Of a DNA stretch of 64,000 bases, positions 58,040 through 64,000 are shown one piece after another. Numbering within the stretch: position 1 is the first letter of the stretch; the number at the start of each line of letters is the position of its first letter. The position numbers were made by a program, and so were the translations under genes. Origin of the DNA: Mycetocola saprophilus (GTDB lineage Bacteria; Actinomycetota; Actinomycetes; Actinomycetales; Microbacteriaceae); contig NZ_JOEC01000002.1 of assembly GCF_000718085.1 (NCBI RefSeq), positions 62,001-126,000 of the forward strand. The letters are read 5' to 3'. The notes below the pieces were generated by a model. The model ran no database searches and was not told the origin of the DNA. It worked only from the letters and a program-made list of their open reading frames with translations.

Positions 58040-59311
58040 TCACGCGGTCAGTGCGTCGATGCTGGCCGGGGCCAGGACGTATCCCAGCACCATCTGGGCG
58101 GCCCCGAGCGTGCCGCCGCGATCCCCCGAGCGCGAGGGGATGATGTGCAGGTCCTGGCTGGAGAGCGCGATGCTGCGCGACTCGACGATCTCCCGAATGC
58201 CCGCCAGCAGATCGGGGGAGGCCGCACCCACGCTGCCGCCCACCACCACGTGCGAGGGGTTGAGTAGGCTGATGACCGTGGCCAGCGCCGCACCCACGTC
58301 GCGTCCGGCCTGATGCAGCACCGCGGGAACCGGATCGGCCCCCGCCTGGATCAGGGCCAGTACGGCCGAGCGGGTGCGCGGAGCGGCGGGATCCGAGGTG
58401 AGTAGGGCACCCAGCGCCGCGGCACCCACGAGCGCCTCCAGATCACGCTCATCCTCGGGTGCACGACCGGAGGCGGGATCAAAGGGGATGCGCACATGGC
58501 CCAGGTCTCCGGCAGCCCCCTGCGAGCCGCGCCGCAGCTCGCCACCGCTGATGATGCCCGCGCCCACGCCGGTGGACACCTTCACGTAGACCAGATCCTG
58601 CACCTCGGGCCACTCCTGAGCGCGCTCGCCGAGGGCCAGGAGGTTCACGTCGTTGTCCACATATACGGGCCCGGCCAGGCGTGCCCCCACGTAACCGGTG
58701 ATGTCGAAGCGGTCCCACCCGGGCATGATCGGCGGGGCCACCGGAAGCCCGGCGGCATGCTCGACCGGCCCCGGTACGCCGATCCCGATGCCCAGGACGT
58801 CCGCGACTCCGTGCCCCGCGGCGGCCAGCTGGCGGTGCGCGGCGGCGATGACCCAGTCCAGGACCGGGACCGGTCCGTCGGCGATCACCAGGTCGCTGCG
58901 TTCCTCGCAGAGGATGGTGCCAAACAGGTCGGCCACGGCGACTTGGCCGTGGGTGACGCCGAGCTCAATCGCGATCACGATCCGGGCGCGCTCATTGAGG
59001 CGCAGGCGGGCGGGCGGACGTCCGCCGGAGGATTCGGCCTCACCCGCGTCGATTAGTAGTCCCGAGGCGATCAGGGTGTCCACCCGCGCCGAGACGGTCG
59101 AGCGGGCCAGCCCGGTGAGGGTGCCGATCTCCGCCTTGGTGCGGGCGCTCCCGTCCCTGAAAATCTGGAGAACCTGGCCCACGCCACCGCTGATCGGTGG
59201 GGCCTGCGGGCCCGGATCCCCGGGGATATAGGGGCGGGTTTCCGCCACGTCCGCGCCCTCGTTTTCGCGGGTATCCGCGGGATGAGGAGGGGTGGAGGGG
59301 GCAGCGGTCAT
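58040..59311 (-). CDS. ROK-family transcriptional regulator
   Basis: 423 residues from ATG at 59311; TAGACT lies 6 nt upstream. A winged helix occupies about residues 40-95 (FRDGSARTKAEIGTLTGLARSTVSARVDTL, quoted in part). The sugar-kinase-like ROK domain follows (IGIGVPGPVEHAAG, VDNDVNLLALGERA, VKVSTGVGAGII). The usual CxCGxxGCxE zinc motif is replaced by PASGRAPEDERDLEA with no Cys, so the zinc site is lost. Divergent from a four-gene sugar operon with a nearby palindrome, it probably represses it. Confidence 0.92.
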   Translation of the reverse strand: MTAAPSTPPHPADTRENEGADVAETRPYIPGDPGPQAPPISGGVGQVLQIFRDGSARTKAEIGTLTGLARSTVSARVDTLIASGLLIDAGEAESSGGRPPARLRLNERARIVIAIELGVTHGQVAVADLFGTILCEERSDLVIADGPVPVLDWVIAAAHRQLAAAGHGVADVLGIGIGVPGPVEHAAGLPVAPPIMPGWDRFDITGYVGARLAGPVYVDNDVNLLALGERAQEWPEVQDLVYVKVSTGVGAGIISGGELRRGSQGAAGDLGHVRIPFDPASGRAPEDERDLEALVGAAALGALLTSDPAAPRTRSAVLALIQAGADPVPAVLHQAGRDVGAALATVISLLNPSHVVVGGSVGAASPDLLAGIREIVESRSIALSSQDLHIIPSRSGDRGGTLGAAQMVLGYVLAPASIDALTA

Positions 59312-59317
59312 GCCGTG

Positions 59318-59323
59318 AGTCTA
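59318..59323 (-). promoter_or_regulatory. -10 box of leaderless ROK gene
   Basis: TAGACT on the minus strand ends 6 nt before ATG at 59311. Confidence 0.55.
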
Positions 59324-59390
59324 TCCGTTTTGTCCACATTGTCGGGTCGGCGAGGCGGAGTTGTGTGGGGCCGGAAAAAGATGTTCCCGA

Positions 59391-59436
59391 GACTTTTGGG
59401 ACTTTTGTTTGCTTGTGGGCAAAAGTCCGGTACGCT
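59391..59436 (+). promoter_or_regulatory. Operator and promoter of sugar isomerase-dehydrogenase operon
   Basis: A perfect inverted repeat GGACTTTTG ... CAAAAGTCC spans 59399-59428, with an extra GACTTTTG at 59391-59398. TACGCT (59431-59436) is a -10 box just after it, so the repeat covers the -35 site; typical of repression by the divergent ROK protein. Confidence 0.75.
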
Positions 59437-59478
59437 CGTCTTCACGGACCCATCCATCCACCCCGCAAAAGGATCATC

Positions 59479-60231
59479 ATGACTTCCAATCACCTCACCG
59501 CCCAGCTGTACTCGGTGCGTCATGCGCTCGCCGAAGACCGCGCCGCCACCCTGACCCGCCTCGCCGAGATCGGCTTCACCCAGATCGAAACCTTCGGCTT
59601 CAACGCCGAGAGCGTCGCCGACATCCGCGAGTTTGCCGAGTACGGCCTCGCCGTGCCGAGTGCACACTCCAACTTCCTGGGCAAGGGCCTGGACGTTTCG
59701 GCCACCTTCGCCGCCGCCGCCGAGGCCGGTGTGGGCACCGTAATTGAGCCCTTCCTGCCCGCCGAGCACTTCGGTGACGCCGACGCGATCAAGAAGGTCG
59801 CCGACCAGCTCAACGCCGCCGCCGACCTCGCCGACCAGCACGGCGTCGTCACCGGTTACCACAACCACGCCTGGGAGGCCGAGGGCCTGGTCGAGGGTGT
59901 GTCCCCGATCGAATACCTGGCGAGCCTGCTCGACCCGCGCGTGACCCTCGAGATCGACACCTACTGGGCCCAGGTGGGCGGCCAGAACCCGATCGACCTG
60001 CTCGGTCGACTGGGCGAGCGCGTCTCCCTGCTGCACATCAAGGATGGCGACGCGAGCCGCGACGTCAAGAACCAGCTGCCCGCCGGTTCCGGTGTCCTGG
60101 ACGTCCTCGGCATCATCGCCGCCGCCCCGCACGCGACCCCGGTGGTCGAGTTCGATGACTACGCAGGCGACATCTTCGAGGGCCTGCAGACCGCCTTCAC
60201 CTTCCTCACCAAGAACGGTGTCCAGGCATGA
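59479..60231 (+). CDS. Sugar phosphate isomerase/epimerase, TIM barrel
   Basis: 250 residues from ATG at 59479 with AAAAGGATC upstream. Xylose-isomerase-like barrel: AEIGFTQIETFGFNAESVAD, VTGYHNHAWE, LEIDTYWAQVGG and LLHIKDGDAS carry the metal-binding His, Glu and Asp. It interconverts keto and aldo forms or epimers of a sugar or inositol derivative. First of four overlapping genes; stop overlaps the next start. Confidence 0.9.
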   Translation: MTSNHLTAQLYSVRHALAEDRAATLTRLAEIGFTQIETFGFNAESVADIREFAEYGLAVPSAHSNFLGKGLDVSATFAAAAEAGVGTVIEPFLPAEHFGDADAIKKVADQLNAAADLADQHGVVTGYHNHAWEAEGLVEGVSPIEYLASLLDPRVTLEIDTYWAQVGGQNPIDLLGRLGERVSLLHIKDGDASRDVKNQLPAGSGVLDVLGIIAAAPHATPVVEFDDYAGDIFEGLQTAFTFLTKNGVQA

Positions 60232-61325
60232 GCGGCGTCGTCGGAATCGGCCTGATCGGTGCCGGTGTCATCAGCGACCAGTACCTGGCAAACCTGACCA
60301 CCTTCCCCGACGTCGAGGTGCGCTTCATCGCCGACCTCGACGTCGAGCGTGCCCGCACCCAGGCCGAGAAGTACGGCGTTGCCGGCTTCGGAACCGTGGC
60401 CGAGCTGCTGGCGGACGACTCGATCGAGATCGTCATCAACCTCACCATCCCCAAGGTGCACGTCGAGATCGCCCTGCAGATCCTGAACGCCGGCAAGCAC
60501 GTGTGGAGCGAGAAGCCCTTCGCGCTGGACCGCGAGAGCGGCCGCGAACTGCTGGCCGTCGCCAACGCCAAGAACCTGCGCGTGGCCACCGCCCCCGACA
60601 CCTTCCTCGGCGCCGGAATCCAGCACGCCCGCCGCCTGGTGGAATCCGGCCGGATCGGCGCCCCGCTGACCGCGCTGACCCTGTTCCAGGTGCCCGGCCC
60701 CGAGAGCTGGCACCCCAACCCCGACTTCCTTTTCCAGGAGGGCGCGGGTCCGCTGTTCGACATGGGTCCCTACTACTTCACCGCCCTGGTGCAGCTGTTC
60801 GGTCCGGTTAAGCGCGTCTCGGCGCTGTCCTCGAAGTCGCGCGACACCCGCGTGATTGGCTCGGGTCCGCGCGCGGGCGAGTCCTTCGACGTGACCGTGC
60901 CCACCCACATCAGCGTCAACATCGAGTTCGAGGGCGGCCAGAGCGCCCAGTCGATCCTGAGCTTTGATTCGCCGCTCGCGCGCATCCAGTTCGAGGTCAC
61001 CGGCGAGACCGGCGCGCTGACCATCCCCGACCCCAACCGTTTCGAGGGCGAGCTGATCGTGCACGGTTACGGTGTCGAGCCCGAGACCATCGAGGCCCAG
61101 GGCACCAGCGCCGGCCGCGGCATCGGCGTGGTTGAGCTGGCTCGCGCGATCCGCGCCGGTGTGCCCGAGCGCGCCTCGGGTGAGCTCGCGTTCCACGTGC
61201 TCGATGTCATGGTCTCGACCGCCGAGTCGGCCGCCTCAGGTGAGCCGGTCACCGTGGAGAGCACCGTTGTGCTGTCCGCTCCGCTGGCCGAGGACTGGGA
61301 TCCCGCGGCCCGGGTGATCGCATGA
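60228..61325 (+). CDS. Gfo/Idh/MocA-family oxidoreductase (first copy)
   Basis: 365 residues. N-terminal Rossmann fold GIGLIGAGVISDQYLANLT; catalytic EKPFALDRESG near residue 95. The C-terminal beta-sheet domain includes GPLFDMGPYYFTALVQLFG. Oxidises or reduces a sugar or inositol C-OH with NAD(P). The gene is overlapped by 4 nt at both ends, so it is translated with its neighbours. Confidence 0.92.
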   Translation: MSGVVGIGLIGAGVISDQYLANLTTFPDVEVRFIADLDVERARTQAEKYGVAGFGTVAELLADDSIEIVINLTIPKVHVEIALQILNAGKHVWSEKPFALDRESGRELLAVANAKNLRVATAPDTFLGAGIQHARRLVESGRIGAPLTALTLFQVPGPESWHPNPDFLFQEGAGPLFDMGPYYFTALVQLFGPVKRVSALSSKSRDTRVIGSGPRAGESFDVTVPTHISVNIEFEGGQSAQSILSFDSPLARIQFEVTGETGALTIPDPNRFEGELIVHGYGVEPETIEAQGTSAGRGIGVVELARAIRAGVPERASGELAFHVLDVMVSTAESAASGEPVTVESTVVLSAPLAEDWDPAARVIA

Positions 61326-62419
61326 GTGTAAACCCCAATCGCATCGGTGCGGGCGTCGGCGTGGGCATCGTGGGCGGTGGCTTCATGGCCACCGTGCACG
61401 CCCGCGCTGCCCGCACCGCCGGGGCCACCCTCGTGGGAGTGGTGGCCTCGACCCCCGCCCGCTCGGCCCAGGTGGCCGAGGAGCTGGGTGCCGAGCGTGC
61501 GTTCGACACCCTGGAAGACCTGCTCGCCGATGAGCGCATCACCGTGGTGCACGTGTGCACCCCGAATGCGCTGCACGCCGAGCAGGCCGCCGCGGTGATC
61601 GCCGCCGGCAAGCACGTGGTGTGCGAGAAGCCGCTCGCGACGACCCCTGCCGAGGCGCGCAGCATCACCGAGGCCGCCGAGGCTGCCGGTGTCATCGCCA
61701 CCGTGCCCTTCGTCTACCGCTTCCACCCGATGGCGCGCGAGGCGCGTGCGCAGATCGCCGCCGGGGGCAGGGTTCTGACGATCGGGGGCGAGTACCTGCA
61801 GGACTGGCTCGCCGCCGCCGACTCGGACAACTGGCGCGTGGATTCCGCCCAGGGCGGCAACTCCCGTGCGTTTGCGGACATCGGATCGCACCTGGTTGAC
61901 CTGATCGAGTTCATCGGCGGCGACCGCATCCACTCGCTGTTTGCGCGCACCCGCACCTTCCTGGCCGAACGCTCGGGCACCGGAACCGTGACCACCGAGG
62001 ACGCCGTGTCGGTGAGCTTTGAAACCGTGGGCGGCGCCATCGGCACGCTGCTGGTCTCGCAGGTCGCCCCGGGCTTCAAGAACGGCCTCGTCCTGAAGAT
62101 CTCGGCCACCGACTCGAGCATCGTGTTCGAGCAGGAGCAGCCGGATTCCCTATGGCTCGGCAAGATCGCCGAGAACCGCGTGCTGCCGCGTGAGGCCGAG
62201 CGTCTCGACGCCGATGCCGCGCGTCTCTGCGTGGTGCCCTCGGGTCATGCCCAGGGCTATCAGGACGCCTTCAACGGCTTCGTGGCCGACACCTATGCGG
62301 CCATCGCCGGCGAGACCCCCGTGGGCCTGCCGACCTTCGCCGACGGCCTGCGCGCGGGCATCATCACCCAGGCGGTGCTCGACTCGGCCGCGTCCGGTCA
62401 GACCGTGGTTCTGGACTAG
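61322..62419 (+). CDS. Gfo/Idh/MocA-family oxidoreductase (second copy)
   Basis: 365 residues, the same length as the previous gene but a different sequence. Rossmann motif VGIVGGGFMATVHARAART; catalytic VCEKPLATTPAEA near residue 100; DIGSHLVDLIEFIGG in the C-terminal domain. Two different dehydrogenases plus two isomerases suggest a 3-keto-sugar type pathway, in which one enzyme oxidises and another reduces; this is inference. Confidence 0.92.
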   Translation: MSVNPNRIGAGVGVGIVGGGFMATVHARAARTAGATLVGVVASTPARSAQVAEELGAERAFDTLEDLLADERITVVHVCTPNALHAEQAAAVIAAGKHVVCEKPLATTPAEARSITEAAEAAGVIATVPFVYRFHPMAREARAQIAAGGRVLTIGGEYLQDWLAAADSDNWRVDSAQGGNSRAFADIGSHLVDLIEFIGGDRIHSLFARTRTFLAERSGTGTVTTEDAVSVSFETVGGAIGTLLVSQVAPGFKNGLVLKISATDSSIVFEQEQPDSLWLGKIAENRVLPREAERLDADAARLCVVPSGHAQGYQDAFNGFVADTYAAIAGETPVGLPTFADGLRAGIITQAVLDSAASGQTVVLD

Positions 62420-62431
62420 AGGAGAAAGACT

Positions 62432-63445
62432 ATGACTGAAGCACGACTTCCCGTCACCCTGTTCACCGGACAGTGGGCCGACCTTCCCTTCGAAGAGGTT
62501 GCTCGTCTGGCCTCCGAGTGGGGCTATGACGGCCTGGAGATCGCCGCCTCCGGCGATCACCTCGACCTCAAGCTCGCCGATGAGGACGACTCGTACCTGG
62601 CCTCGCGCCTGGAGATCCTCAAGCGCTACAACCTGCAGGTGTTTGCGATCTCGAACCACCTCACCGGCCAGGCCGTGTGTGATGACCCGATCGACTTCCG
62701 CCACCAGTCCATCGTCCGCCCCTACACCTGGGGGGACGGCGATGGCGAGGGTGTGCGCCAGCGCGCCGCCGAGGACATGAAGCGTTCGGCCCGCGTGGCC
62801 CGCAAGCTCGGCGTGGACACAGTGGTGGGCTTCACCGGATCGAAGATCTGGCAGTACTCGGCGATGTTCCCGCCGGTGCCCGCCTCGGTCATCGACGCCG
62901 GCTATGAGGACTTCGCGAACCGCTGGAACCCGATCCTCGACGTCTTTGACGCCGAGGGCGTGCGCTTTGCCCACGAGGTCCACCCGGGCGAAATCGCCTA
63001 CGACTACTGGACCAGCGTGCGCACCCTCGAGGTGCTGAACCGTCGCGAGGCCTTCGGCTTCAACTGGGACCCGTCGCACATGATGTGGCAGAACATCGAC
63101 CCGGTCGGCTTCATCGTCGACTTCGCCGACCGCATCTACCACGTGGACTGCAAGGACACCCGCCTGCGCCCGCACAACGGCCGCGCCGGCGTTGTGGGCT
63201 CGCACCTGCCCTGGGGCGACCCGCGCCGCGGCTGGGACTTCGTCTCCACCGGACACGGCGACGTGCCCTGGGAAGACTCCTTCCGCGCCCTGAGCTCGAT
63301 TGGCTACAACGGCCCGATCTCGGTCGAGTGGGAGGACGCCGGCATGGACCGCCTCGTCGGTGCCGCCGACGCGGTGAACTTCGTGCGCTCCCTGCTCTGG
63401 AAGCTCCCGGAGGGCTCCTTCGACGACGCCTTCTCCAACCAGTAG
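62432..63445 (+). CDS. Sugar phosphate isomerase/epimerase, TIM barrel (long form)
   Basis: 337 residues with AGGAGAAAG upstream. Barrel motifs: WGYDGLEIAASGDHLDLKLA, RFAHEVHPGEIAYDYWTS, GFNWDPSHMMWQ and YHVDCKDTRLR supply the metal ligands. Longer than the first isomerase and not closely similar. Last gene of the operon, followed by a strong terminator. Confidence 0.92.
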   Translation: MTEARLPVTLFTGQWADLPFEEVARLASEWGYDGLEIAASGDHLDLKLADEDDSYLASRLEILKRYNLQVFAISNHLTGQAVCDDPIDFRHQSIVRPYTWGDGDGEGVRQRAAEDMKRSARVARKLGVDTVVGFTGSKIWQYSAMFPPVPASVIDAGYEDFANRWNPILDVFDAEGVRFAHEVHPGEIAYDYWTSVRTLEVLNRREAFGFNWDPSHMMWQNIDPVGFIVDFADRIYHVDCKDTRLRPHNGRAGVVGSHLPWGDPRRGWDFVSTGHGDVPWEDSFRALSSIGYNGPISVEWEDAGMDRLVGAADAVNFVRSLLWKLPEGSFDDAFSNQ

Positions 63446-63457
63446 GTAGCGTTCCCA

Positions 63458-63503
63458 CAAACGTCCCGCCCGTGATCTTCGGATCGCGGGCGGGACGTTT
63501 TTG
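63458..63503 (+). terminator. Terminator after sugar operon
   Basis: AAACGTCCCGCCCG pairs with CGGGCGGGACGTTT around a loop with GATC inside, followed by TTG. 12 nt after the stop. Confidence 0.92.
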
Positions 63504-63608
63504 TGCGGGCCCGTCTAAATCCCCGATGAATGTTGAGGGTGTGATGTAGTAGGGGGCGACCGCGTTATTCGAGGCGTGGTGCGGCATCGATTCGGGGGAT
63601 TTTTCGGC

Positions 63609-64000
63609 ATGAGTGGCGATAACAAGATTGCTAACCTCGCCCGGCACAAACTCCATCTTGATTTAGAGCTTTCACAGTCTCGGGTGGGGCCTTCTCGTGG
63701 TCGCAGCCGGGGGCGAGCGCTGGTGCTGATTCTCTTCGTCTGCCTGTTTGTTGGTGTGGGGATGCTGGTTCTGTGCACGAGTGACGATGGGTACCTTCGG
63801 TTTGTCGTAGCCGTTCTGATGGTGAGCGCGGTGAGCGCGTTTTGCTGGCTGGCGACCCTTCTCCACGTACGGTTCCCCAATACCCTCAGAATTTCACCCC
63901 ACTCACCCCTTCGCTTTGTCCCGGCACGACGGCTACTCGTGTTTTCGCTGGTAGCGAGCTCGACCCTGATCCTCGCGGGGCTTTCGATGTTGCTCACCTG
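63609..64000 (+). CDS. Membrane protein, partial, unknown
   Basis: From ATG at 63609 a frame stays open to the window end, giving 130 residues. It starts MSGDNKIANLARHKLHLDLE, then a basic stretch and three hydrophobic spans (LVLILFVCLFVGVGMLVL, FVVAVLMVSAVSAFCWLATL, LLVFSLVASSTLILAGLSML). GC is a little lower than the neighbours. No family recognised. The opposite-strand frame over the same bases is Thr/Arg-rich and less plausible. Confidence 0.55.
   Translation, partial: MSGDNKIANLARHKLHLDLELSQSRVGPSRGRSRGRALVLILFVCLFVGVGMLVLCTSDDGYLRFVVAVLMVSAVSAFCWLATLLHVRFPNTLRISPHSPLRFVPARRLLVFSLVASSTLILAGLSMLLT

Noticed and set aside
63515..63997. Minus-strand frame of 160 codons at the window end
   Set aside because: Composition is Thr/Arg/Pro-rich without motifs; the opposite frame has good membrane spans and stays open.

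Overview
The window is 64 kb of chromosome from a high-GC actinobacterium. Gene content and order point to the Micrococcales, most likely family Microbacteriaceae: rpsF-ssb-rpsR-rplI next to dnaB, clpS followed by a DUF2017 gene, a DUF5997 gene divergent from a LysR-like substrate-binding protein, rpmB-rpmG-rpsN together, a CopD-CtaG fusion, and many GTG starts. The genus cannot be read from the sequence. No rRNA, tRNA, phage, transposase or CRISPR array was recognised, so this is mostly core chromosome with a few accessory genes.

Layout. 1-1391: cut-off membrane-anchored DUF2156 lysyltransferase-like gene. 1479-7746: glycine/serine breakdown operon on the minus strand (gcvP-gcvT-gcvH-sdaA) behind a tandem glycine riboswitch. 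8009-11248: isochorismatase-like hydrolase, GlxA-type regulator, and a MarR-flavin monooxygenase operon. 11441-15057: J-domain/NERD protein, clpS-DUF2017, a DUF2809-like membrane protein and an M18 aminopeptidase. 15199-18849: membrane protein, chitosanase lipoprotein, GNAT, DUF5997/LysR-like pair. 18904-21998: cca tRNA nucleotidyltransferase and a lone sugar-binding lipoprotein behind an attenuator-like leader. 22229-27182: rpsF-ssb-rpsR-rplI, a secreted lipase, an AT-rich DnaA-box cluster, then dnaB. 27372-32369: membrane proteins, a low-molecular-weight phosphatase-purB operon, and a phage-holin-like membrane protein.

32448-37005 is an aminotransferase followed by the three genes of a 2-oxoacid dehydrogenase complex (E1 alpha, E1 beta, E2). 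37483-40695 is a proVWX-type glycine betaine transporter with a long structured leader. 40816-44063 is a zinc uptake operon with its own Zur-type regulator and a Zur-like palindrome. 44302-45698 is a divergent pair of paralogous TetR regulators. 45967-47250 carries three zinc-free (C-minus) ribosomal proteins and HU. 47469-52553 holds CopD-CtaG, a PadR/HAAS-like membrane protein/50-residue peptide operon, and a PIF1-like helicase. 52631-53725 is an iron-box-associated heme oxygenase and DUF2470 protein. 53796-57284 is a 1162-residue HEAT-like repeat protein, 57337-57987 an IMPACT/YigZ protein. 58040-63445 is a ROK repressor divergent from a four-gene sugar or polyol operon (two TIM-barrel isomerases, two Gfo/Idh/MocA dehydrogenases). 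The window ends inside a membrane protein gene.

Several parts fit together: the riboswitch couples glycine to its cleavage and, through serine deaminase, to pyruvate; zinc import, Zur and zinc-independent ribosomal proteins lie within about 6 kb; heme oxygenase and DUF2470 each have an iron-box half-site upstream. At least nine genes have a TANNNT box only 6-7 nt before the start codon, indicating widespread leaderless transcription. The least explained items are the DnaA-box cluster before dnaB, the structured leaders before proV and the sugar-binding protein, and the large HEAT-like protein. I did not find a clearly new multi-gene system.
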